DNA from: Actinomycetota bacterium
GTDB lineage: Bacteria > Actinomycetota > Thermoleophilia > Gaiellales > Gaiellaceae
NCBI GenBank assembly: GCA_005884155.1
Contig: VAXD01000132.1
Coordinates: forward strand, 226 to 5,745
DNA length: 5,520 nucleotides
Reading direction: 5' to 3'
Shown piece by piece: positions 1-4,496 of the stretch. The notes below the pieces were generated by a model that did no database searches, was not told the origin of the DNA, and saw only the letters and a program-made list of their open reading frames with translations. How positions within the stretch are numbered: the stretch's first letter is position 1; every line of letters begins with the position of its first letter. A program made the position numbers and the translations under genes.

Positions 1-137
1 CCCTTCAATCTCGGGTCTGCCCACAAAGCCTCGAGCGCCAAGTGGACGCGTTCCTCGGATTGCGGCCCGAGTCGGATATCGAGCTCGTAGTACCCGCCGC
101 CCCAATACCAACCGTCGGCCGCGAAGAGCTGCTCCAT
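1..137 (-). CDS. Unrecognised protein, N-terminal 45 residues (runs off left edge)
   Basis: An open frame reads leftward from an ATG at 137 to the window edge with no stop, giving 45 complete codons. The product starts MEQLFAADGWYWGGGYYELD and continues with a charged stretch containing LGPQSEERVHLALEALW. The aromatic/glycine patch WYWGGGYYELDI looks like a beta hairpin in a soluble domain; there is no signal peptide or membrane segment. A GAGGG stands about 11 nt upstream of the ATG, and a stronger AGGAGGG lies further off, about 25 nt away, which is unusually distant. It follows the MoaD-like gene by 60 nt on the same strand, so it is probably the third gene of that operon. I do not recognise the family and assign no function. 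Confidence 0.6.
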   Translation of the reverse strand, partial: MEQLFAADGWYWGGGYYELDIRLGPQSEERVHLALEALWADPRLK

Positions 138-197
138 GCGCCGATTATCCCTCGGTCTCTTCCCTCCTAGCTCGCGCGACGCGGGCGGCGCAGCCGA

Positions 198-494
198 CTA
201 GCCACCGGCCATCGCCGCAACGACCCTGAACACCTCTGCGCCCGAGGCCACCTCGTCCGGCAACGGGTCGTCAGCGGGCTCGAGCGTGATGTCGCGACCG
301 CAGGCGAAGAAGCGGATGAAGTCCCGCCGCTTCGCCGTTCCGTGATCGCGAATCGTCCCGCGCAGGACCGGGTACTTCTCCTCCAACGCGTCGAGGACCG
401 TGCGCTGCGTCAGGGGCTCCGCGGCGTCGAGGGAGACCTCGCCGTCGACGCCCGCAAGAGCCCGCAGATGGTGCGGAAGAACGACGCGGATCAC
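198..494 (-). CDS. MoaD/ThiS-like ubiquitin-fold protein with C-terminal Gly-Gly
   Basis: A 98-aa protein starting at GTG 494 (VIRVVLPHHLRALAG) and ending in VVAAMAGG. The size, the beta-grasp-like pattern (hydrophobic strand, helix TVLDALEEKYPVL, strand FIRFFACGRDI, closing strand EVFRVVAAMAGG) and the terminal Gly-Gly match the MoaD/ThiS/CysO sulfur-carrier family. In that family the final glycine is adenylated and converted to a thiocarboxylate that donates sulfur. The GTG start overlaps the unshifted stop of the propeller gene as GTGA, a standard translational-coupling arrangement and the reason for choosing this start. In the sequence as given, the same frame is also continuous with the propeller gene because of the 10-bp duplication, so the domain could be made as a fusion, separately, or both. 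No adenylyltransferase (MoeB/ThiF) partner is in the window, so its target pathway is unknown. Confidence 0.8.
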   Translation of the reverse strand: MIRVVLPHHLRALAGVDGEVSLDAAEPLTQRTVLDALEEKYPVLRGTIRDHGTAKRRDFIRFFACGRDITLEPADDPLPDEVASGAEVFRVVAAMAGG

Positions 495-1616
495 GGCAGG
501 GTCTGCGCCTCGACCGACAGCACCGGGGGCAGGTCGTGCACGATCGCGGTCCAGTTGTCGCCGCCGTCCGGCGAGGCGTAGACCTGCGTAGACCTGGCCC
601 CCGCTCGTCCCGAAGTAGACGCCGCCGGGGTCGAGGCTGTCCACGGTCATCGCGTCTCGCAACACGTTCACGTAACAGTGTTCCTGCGGCAGGCCCTTGG
701 TGAGCGCCTCCCACTCGTTGCCGCCCGTCCGGCTGCGGTAGACGCGGAGCTTGCCCTCCGGCGGAACATGCTCGGAGTCGCTCTCGATCGGCACGACGTA
801 AATGGTGTCCGGCTCGTTCGCGTTGATCTCGATCGGGAAGCCGAAGTCTGAGGGCAGGTTCCCGCTCACCTTCTGCCACGAGTCGCCGCCGTCGTCACTT
901 CGCATCACATGCCAGTGCTTCTGCATGAAGAGCGTGTCCGGCCGCGATGGGTTCATCGCGATGTGGTGGACGCAGTGCCCGACCTCGCGCTCCTCGTCGG
1001 GCAACTCGGGCGAACGCAGGCCCTTGTTGATCGGGCGCCACTTCTCCCCGCCGTCGTCCGTGCGGAAGGTGCCGGCCGCCGAGATCGCGATCACGATCCG
1101 GTTGGGATCGTCCGGGTTGATGAGGATCGTGTGCAGGCACAGGCCTCCGGCGCCCGGCTGCCAGTGCTCGCCACTCGGATGCTTTCGCAGCCCCGACAGC
1201 TCCTGCCAGCTCTGTCCGCCGTCGGTCGAGCGGAAGAGCGCCGCGTCCTCGACGCCCGCGTAGACCGTGTCCGGGTCGCTCAGCGAGGGCTCGAGATGCC
1301 ACACGCGCGCGAATTCCCACGGATGCTGCGTACCGTCGTACCACTGGTGCGTGCCCGGCACGCCGTCGTACGCGAACTCGTTGCCGACGGCCTCCCAGCT
1401 CTTTCCGCCGTCGTCCGAGCGCTGCATGACCTGGCCGTGCCAACCCGTCGACTGGGACGCATACACCCGGTCCGGGTCGGCCGGCGACCCCTTCAGGTGG
1501 TAGATCTCCCAGCCCGTGAACAGCGGGCCCTGCACGTCCCAGTCATCGCGTGTCCCGTCCGAGGTCATGACGAACGCGCCCTTCTTGGTCCCTACGAGGA
1601 GCCGCACCTTGCTCAT
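198..1616 (-). CDS. Asp-box (BNR) beta-propeller protein fused in frame to a MoaD/ThiS-like domain by a 10-bp duplication
   Basis: As sequenced this is one 472-aa frame. The start is ATG at 1616, chosen because GGGAGG sits 6 nt upstream and because the further N-terminal extension of the open frame crosses that site. Residues 1-344 are a propeller with Asp boxes SDDGGKSW (67-74), STDGGQSW (130-137), TDDGGEKW (186-193), SDDGGDSW (240-247) and a degenerate SRTGGNEW (295-302). There is no signal peptide, so it is probably cytosolic. His/Trp-rich patches (HQWYDGTQHPW, HCVHHIAM) are notable. Residues 345-374 are low-complexity Arg/Ala/Gly text from a shifted frame; 375-472 are the MoaD-like protein. 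Removing one copy of the tandem 10-mer at 576-595 restores a sixth Asp box (SPDGGDNW) and a 371-aa protein stopping at 491, with TGA overlapping the next GTG. Annotation as exo-sialidase is common for such proteins, but no sialidase FRIP-type motif is visible. The substrate is unknown. Confidence 0.8.
   Translation of the reverse strand: MSKVRLLVGTKKGAFVMTSDGTRDDWDVQGPLFTGWEIYHLKGSPADPDRVYASQSTGWHGQVMQRSDDGGKSWEAVGNEFAYDGVPGTHQWYDGTQHPWEFARVWHLEPSLSDPDTVYAGVEDAALFRSTDGGQSWQELSGLRKHPSGEHWQPGAGGLCLHTILINPDDPNRIVIAISAAGTFRTDDGGEKWRPINKGLRSPELPDEEREVGHCVHHIAMNPSRPDTLFMQKHWHVMRSDDGGDSWQKVSGNLPSDFGFPIEINANEPDTIYVVPIESDSEHVPPEGKLRVYRSRTGGNEWEALTKGLPQEHCYVNVLRDAMTVDSLDPGGVYFGTSGGQVYAGLRLAGRRRQLDRDRARPAPGAVGRGADPAVIRVVLPHHLRALAGVDGEVSLDAAEPLTQRTVLDALEEKYPVLRGTIRDHGTAKRRDFIRFFACGRDITLEPADDPLPDEVASGAEVFRVVAAMAGG
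576..595. repeat. Perfect 10-bp tandem duplication causing a frameshift
   Basis: GCGTAGACCT occurs twice in direct succession (576-585 and 586-595). It lies inside the propeller gene, read on the minus strand as AGGTCTACGC twice. Ten extra bases shift the frame by one. Deleting one unit restores a canonical Asp box and an ending that overlaps the next gene by GTGA, so the single-copy form is very likely ancestral. Replication slippage is a plausible cause; a sequencing or assembly error is the alternative. Confidence 0.9.
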
Positions 1617-1672
1617 CGATTTCCTCCCTTGTCGAATCTCGAGAAGCCATTCTTCCTGGTCCGTTGAACCTC

Positions 1673-1704
1673 GTGACGGCGCAAAACGCACCAGGCGATA
1701 CGCT
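1673..1704 (+). promoter_or_regulatory. Possible promoter of tRNA-Ser
   Basis: A TACGCT at 1699-1704 fits the loose actinobacterial -10 pattern TANNNT and lies 13 nt before the tRNA 5' end. A TTGACA-like GTGACG at 1673-1678 is the nearest -35 candidate, but the 20-nt spacer is longer than usual. This is weak pattern evidence only. Confidence 0.25.
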
Positions 1705-1717
1705 CATTTTTCAGCCT

Positions 1718-1806
1718 GGAGAGGTGTCCGAGCGGTCTAAGGAGCGCGACTGGAAATCGCGTACGGGCTGAAAGGTCCGTCGCGGGTTCAAATCCCGCCC
1801 TCTCCG
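1718..1806 (+). tRNA. tRNA-Ser (anticodon GGA)
   Basis: The acceptor stem GGAGAGG (1718-1724) pairs with CCTCTCC (1799-1805), followed by discriminator G at 1806. The anticodon stem CGCGA/TCGCG (1745-1749/1757-1761) encloses the loop CTGGAAA, placing anticodon GGA at 1752-1754, which reads UCC and UCU serine codons. A long variable arm (about 1762-1780) marks it as class II, as expected for serine. The T arm is GCGGG-TTCAAAT-CCCGC. The 3' CCA is not encoded (CTG follows), so it must be added enzymatically. It is transcribed away from the propeller gene and towards a hairpin terminator at 1814. Confidence 0.95.
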
Positions 1807-1813
1807 CTGAACT

Positions 1814-1840
1814 GGGCCCGGGCAACCGGGCCCGTTCTAT
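1814..1840 (+). terminator. Hairpin terminator after tRNA-Ser, possibly bidirectional
   Basis: GGGCCCGG (1814-1821), loop GCAA (1822-1825) and CCGGGCCC (1826-1833) form a perfect 8-bp GC stem. The following GTTCTATTT is moderately T-rich. It starts 8 nt after the tRNA end and lies 19 nt beyond the stop of the convergent membrane-protein gene (1859), so it may also end that transcript. There is no good T tract on the minus side. Confidence 0.7.
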
Positions 1841-1858
1841 TTGCGCCAAAAAACGATT

Positions 1859-2065
1859 CTATTCGGCGCCGAAGATGACGACCGCGGCGAGCATGCCGAC
1901 GAACAGCGCGACCGAGACGGCGAGGAAGATCGGCAGGCCGCGACCTGGGAATTGCGGCCGGCGGCGCGGAATGACCATCGACGAGACCAGGGAGAAGCCG
2001 GCAAAGACCAAGACGGCGAGCCCGAGGCCCAGCTTGTGCCCCGTGGAGAGCGCGAGCAGCAGCAC
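1859..2065 (-). CDS. Small two-helix membrane protein, function unknown
   Basis: A 68-aa protein starting at GTG 2065 and stopping at TAG 1859. Two hydrophobic segments (about residues 12-32, KLGLGLAVLVFAGFSLVSSM, and about 43-66, PIFLAVSVALFVGMLAAVV) flank a basic loop, PRRRPQFPGRG. By the positive-inside rule the loop is probably cytoplasmic and both ends face outward. The gene begins 18 nt after the aquaporin stop on the same strand, so the two are probably cotranscribed. The ribosome binding site is weak (AGG about 10 nt upstream), which fits translational coupling. The clear alternation of hydrophobic and basic parts makes this a better coding candidate than the long antisense frame on the plus strand. 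I know of no assigned function. Confidence 0.7.
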   Translation of the reverse strand: MLLLALSTGHKLGLGLAVLVFAGFSLVSSMVIPRRRPQFPGRGLPIFLAVSVALFVGMLAAVVIFGAE

Positions 2066-2083
2066 GGCTGGGAACCTAACGGA

Positions 2084-2821
2084 TCAGGCAGCCGAGCGGC
2101 CGGCGCCAGGTTCCTCGACGCCGGTCTCGGGCGGGCCGACCGGCTCCGGCTCGACCGGGCGCAGGTAGAGCCACTCGTACGCGAGCGCCGCCAGCGCCCC
2201 GCCGATCAGCGGCCCGAGGTACCAGACCCAGGCGTTGCTCCAGACGTTCTGGACGAGCTCTGGCCCGAAGGCGCGCGCCGGGTTCATGGCCGCTCCGGTG
2301 TACGGGCCGCCCATGAAGATGTCGAGCGTGATCGTGAAGCCAATCGCGAGCCCCGCGATCGAGCCAAACGCGCCACGCGGGTCGGCCGCCGTGGCAAAGA
2401 TCACCCAGACGAGGAAGAACGTCAGCACGATCTCGATCGCGAGCCCCTGGCCTGCGCTGGTCCCGGGCCCCAGCCCAGGCGCGCCGAGCTTGACGGCGTC
2501 CGCCTGCGCCTTTGGAACGAGCCCGCGCAGGAGCAGCGCTGCGAGCGTTGCGGCGGTGAACTGCGCGACCCAGTAGGCGACGGCGATCCGCCCATCGATC
2601 CGGCGTGCGAGCAGGAAGCCCAGGGTCACGGCCGGGTTGAAGTGGCCTCCCGAGATGTGCCCCACGGCGGAGGCCATCACCGCGATCACGAGACCGTGCG
2701 CGAGCGCGATCGCGGTCAGGTTGCTCCCACCCGTCGCAACGATCGAGCCGGCCCCGACGAAGATGAGCGCGAACGCCCCGACGAACTCGGCAAACGACCG
2801 CTGGAGCACGGCGCTGCGCAT
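2084..2821 (-). CDS. Aquaporin (MIP family channel) with a TIP-like H/I/A/R filter
   Basis: A 245-aa inner-membrane channel with six predicted helices and two half-helices carrying the NPA motifs: GGHFNPAVT (N62-P63-A64) and GAAMNPARAFGP (N180-P181-A182). Family knowledge: tetrameric pores passing water or small neutral solutes. Aligned by eye to E. coli AqpZ, the aromatic/arginine filter positions read H42 (AqpZ F43), I168 (AqpZ H174), A177 (AqpZ T183) and R183 (AqpZ R189). H-I-A-R resembles plant tonoplast intrinsic proteins more than AqpZ or GlpF, and suggests a wider pore that could admit ammonia, urea or peroxide besides water (inference). Residues after about 222 form a Pro/Glu-rich cytoplasmic tail. 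The start is ATG 2821. No clear Shine-Dalgarno is seen; a TACGGT 6 nt upstream (plus-strand 2828-2833) would fit a leaderless transcript. A small membrane protein gene follows after 18 nt. Confidence 0.93.
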   Translation of the reverse strand: MRSAVLQRSFAEFVGAFALIFVGAGSIVATGGSNLTAIALAHGLVIAVMASAVGHISGGHFNPAVTLGFLLARRIDGRIAVAYWVAQFTAATLAALLLRGLVPKAQADAVKLGAPGLGPGTSAGQGLAIEIVLTFFLVWVIFATAADPRGAFGSIAGLAIGFTITLDIFMGGPYTGAAMNPARAFGPELVQNVWSNAWVWYLGPLIGGALAALAYEWLYLRPVEPEPVGPPETGVEEPGAGRSAA

Positions 2822-2934
2822 GTCTCAACCGTAAAGACCGACCCGGATGAACCACTTCGAGGGATAGCGCGAAAGCGGGTTCTGTCCGACGATGAGATCG
2901 GCGTACGAAACCTGCGGACCCGAAAGGGGAACAC

Positions 2935-3012
2935 ATGACTGCGGTAGTCCTCAAGCGCAAGCTGCGCAACTTCCCGTCCGGGAAGCTCAGCGAGCGCCTC
3001 GCGGCGGCGTAG
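2935..3012 (+). CDS. Candidate 25-aa basic small protein or leader peptide
   Basis: ATG at 2935 opens 25 codons ending in TAG at 3010. The peptide starts MTAVVLKRKLRNFPSGKLSE and finishes RLAAA. Support: AAAGGGG lies about 5 nt upstream of the ATG, a good ribosome binding site, and the frame occupies an otherwise empty gap between divergent genes. It is rich in Lys/Arg with no membrane segment. It ends 85 nt before the coiled-coil gene. I do not recognise it, and such a short frame could be chance in GC-rich DNA. Confidence 0.35.
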   Translation: MTAVVLKRKLRNFPSGKLSERLAAA

Positions 3013-3038
3013 AGCCGCCCAACCACAGCGGGTTCGGC

Positions 3039-3067
3039 TTGCCCGTTCCCGCCCGATCGATTAGCTT
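3039..3067 (+). promoter_or_regulatory. Likely promoter of the coiled-coil protein gene
   Basis: TTGCCC (3039-3044) and TAGCTT (3062-3067) are separated by exactly 17 nt and match the TTGACA and TANNNT patterns of housekeeping sigma factors. Transcription would start near 3074, leaving a short leader that includes the AAGGAG ribosome binding site (3086-3091) before GTG 3098. This is pattern evidence only. Confidence 0.45.
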
Positions 3068-3097
3068 GCTGCTCTCCTACGGGGGAAGGAGCCGGCA

Positions 3098-3691
3098 GTG
3101 CATGAGAACGGGCGCAACGACGAGGCCTCGGCCGAGCCCGCACGACAGCCATCGAGCTCGACGGCCGTCGGCGAACACGTCACGGGGATCCTCGACGCGG
3201 CAGAGGATGCTGCCAAACGGATCCGCGAGGAGGCGCGTGCCGAGGCGTCCGAGCTCGAGCGGCTCGCGGCCGTCGAGGCCGAGCGGATCAAGAAGGAGCT
3301 GACGGAAGACGCCCGCAGTCTGCGGGCGGAGGCCGAGGAGTACGCGCGCGACATGCGCCTCGCCGTCGAGGCCTACGCGACGCAGCACCGCCGCCAGGCA
3401 GACGAGGAGGCGCGCACGATCGTCGCGGACGCGGAGACGCAGTCGACCTCGATGCGCGAAGCCGCGGAGCAGATGGTGCGGCAGGTCGAGGGTGACGTCC
3501 GTCGCCGCCAGGAGCAGCTCCGCGCGGAGGTGAGGATGCTCGAGCAGCGCAAGCGTGACACGCTCGAGCGCCTGGAGGAGGTCGCAGCGCTGATCCAGGA
3601 CGTGCTTCCGTCGCGCGGACGGGACACCTCGCTCGTGGGCGACCTGAAGCCCGACCGCCAGGTCAGCAGCCGACGAGCAGCGCCGCACTGA
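3098..3691 (+). CDS. Long coiled-coil protein of DivIVA-like composition, 3' end altered by duplication
   Basis: A 197-aa protein starting at GTG 3098, supported by AAGGAG 6 nt upstream. Residues 1-25 are polar and probably disordered. About 26-165 form one nearly continuous charged helix with heptad-like spacing (for example AAEDAAKRIREEARAEASEL and ERLEEVAALIQDVL). A basic tail ends the protein. The composition resembles the coiled-coil parts of actinobacterial DivIVA/Wag31-like proteins or an ATP synthase b-type stalk. The N-terminal DivIVA membrane-binding module and any transmembrane helix are absent, so the family call is tentative and a scaffold role is inferred. The stop TGA at 3689 is created by the junction of a 133-bp tandem duplication. 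Without it, the frame would end five codons later (adding EPRRS) and overlap the convergent transglycosylase gene by 44 bp. Confidence 0.8.
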   Translation: MHENGRNDEASAEPARQPSSSTAVGEHVTGILDAAEDAAKRIREEARAEASELERLAAVEAERIKKELTEDARSLRAEAEEYARDMRLAVEAYATQHRRQADEEARTIVADAETQSTSMREAAEQMVRQVEGDVRRRQEQLRAEVRMLEQRKRDTLERLEEVAALIQDVLPSRGRDTSLVGDLKPDRQVSSRRAAPH

Positions 3692-3821
3692 CACGCTCGA
3701 GCGCCTGGAGGAGGTCGCAGCGCTGATCCAGGACGTGCTTCCGTCGCGCGGACGGGACACCTCGCTCGTGGGCGACCTCAAGCCCGACCGCCAGGTCAGC
3801 AGCCGACGAGCAGCGCCGCAC
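3556..3821. repeat. Tandem direct repeat, 2 x 133 bp, 132/133 identical
   Basis: Unit 1 is 3556-3688 and unit 2 is 3689-3821. The only difference is G3646 versus C3779, which is synonymous (CTG/CTC Leu) in the coiled-coil frame. The 10-mer CGAGCAGCGC occurs at 3541, 3674 and 3807, exactly 133 bp apart, so a short direct repeat already present in the single-copy ancestor set the register. The junction itself lies 5 bp past that 10-mer. Unit 1 encodes the end of the coiled-coil protein. Unit 2 contains the last 26 bp of the convergent transglycosylase gene. Confidence 0.95.
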
Positions 3822-3839
3822 GAGCCTCGACGTTCTTGA
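3690..3839 (+). pseudogene. Duplicated 3' fragment of the coiled-coil gene
   Basis: In unit 2 of the tandem repeat the old reading frame is still open for 49 codons (DTLERLEEVAALIQDVL through RRAAPHEPRRS) before TGA at 3837-3839. The upstream gene now stops at 3691, so this fragment has no start of its own with a visible ribosome binding site and is presumably not translated. It preserves what looks like the original end of the coiled-coil gene, overlapping the last 44 bp of the convergent transglycosylase gene. Confidence 0.55.
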
Positions 3840-4431
3840 CGTAGCGCAGCGTCGCAAGTGACGGCGCTGCCCCTGCGCGCTCGACGGCCGTCGGGCCGGC
3901 GTTGTAGGCGGCGAGGGCGAGCTCGACGTTGCCGCCGAAGCGGTCGAGCATCTGCCGCAGGTAACGGGCGCCGGCGAGGACGTTGACGGCCGGGGCGCTG
4001 CCCTCGAGGCGGAGCTCACGCTCAGTCTGCGGCATCAGCTGGAGAAGGCCCTGCGCGCCGGCGGTCGAGCGGGCGGCCGGGTTCATCTCCGACTCCTCGT
4101 ACGCCGTGGCGACGAGCAGCGACGCGGGAACGTTCGTCTCCGCCGATGCGCGCGCGAAGGCCGCGCGGAACGCCTTCGGGACCGGGCACGCCGCGCCGAG
4201 TGTGGCGCGGCGGGGCTTCGCGGCCGGCGGCCTGGCATTCGAGGTCTCGAGCCCGACCGACTCGGCGACGAGCGCGAGCAGGACGACTGCGAGTGCGCTC
4301 GCGCGGAAGCTCCTCGACCCGAGCATCCCGCGCTTTTGCGGCAGCCGGCGCCGGGCGGCCGCACGGCGGCGGGAACGGCTGAAGGCGAGGTCGAGCTCGG
4401 AGAAGTTCCGCAACGAGGAATCTGTAGCCAC
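3796..4431 (-). CDS. Lytic transglycosylase, SLT/GH23 family, membrane-anchored or secreted
   Basis: A 211-aa protein with a C-terminal Slt-type domain. The catalytic glutamate is E113 in YEESEMNP, followed by the conserved GAQGLLQLMP (125-134), AYNAGP (175-180) and LRYVKNV around Y197. Such enzymes cleave the MurNAc-GlcNAc bond of peptidoglycan non-hydrolytically, leaving 1,6-anhydroMurNAc. Residues 43-60 are a hydrophobic export segment preceded by a very basic stretch (RSRRRAAARRRL). The start is uncertain: GTG 4431 gives a long 35-residue cytoplasmic N-terminus, while ATG 4326 (residue 36) gives an ordinary signal peptide; neither has a strong ribosome binding site. The only cysteines are C82, just before the domain, and C211, the last residue, so a disulfide closing the domain is possible (inference). 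It is divergent from the cysteine synthase gene (65-bp gap) and convergent with the coiled-coil gene. Confidence 0.9.
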   Translation of the reverse strand: MATDSSLRNFSELDLAFSRSRRRAAARRRLPQKRGMLGSRSFRASALAVVLLALVAESVGLETSNARPPAAKPRRATLGAACPVPKAFRAAFARASAETNVPASLLVATAYEESEMNPAARSTAGAQGLLQLMPQTERELRLEGSAPAVNVLAGARYLRQMLDRFGGNVELALAAYNAGPTAVERAGAAPSLATLRYVKNVEARAALLVGC

Positions 4432-4496
4432 GGAGGCCGGGACCTACCCGCGCTTCTGGACTCGGAAACGAGCCCGCCGTCGGCGATGATCACGTC

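Noticed and set aside
909..1667. 252-codon open frame on the plus strand
   Set aside because: It is antisense to the Asp-box propeller. The propeller frame has a strong ribosome binding site and repeated motifs.
1841..2938. 365-codon open frame on the plus strand
   Set aside because: It is antisense to the aquaporin and the small membrane protein gene. Its product is a uniform Arg/Asp/Glu/Pro-rich text without domains, as expected from GC-rich codon bias on the opposite strand.
3013..3038. Possible hairpin GCCG-CCC / GGG-tt-CGGC after the 25-codon ORF
   Set aside because: The stem is bulged and no T tract follows, so it does not qualify as a terminator.
2076..3152. 358-codon open frame on the minus strand over the aquaporin
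   Set aside because: It is an out-of-frame shadow of the aquaporin with Arg/Ala-rich text. The aquaporin frame has clear NPA motifs and six helices.
3077..3781. 234-codon open frame on the minus strand
   Set aside because: It is antisense to the coiled-coil gene and repeats itself only because of the 133-bp duplication.
3556..3821. CRISPR array or integration-site repeat
   Set aside because: There are two abutting units with no spacers, and the repeat is explained as duplicated coding sequence. No integrase or cas gene is present.
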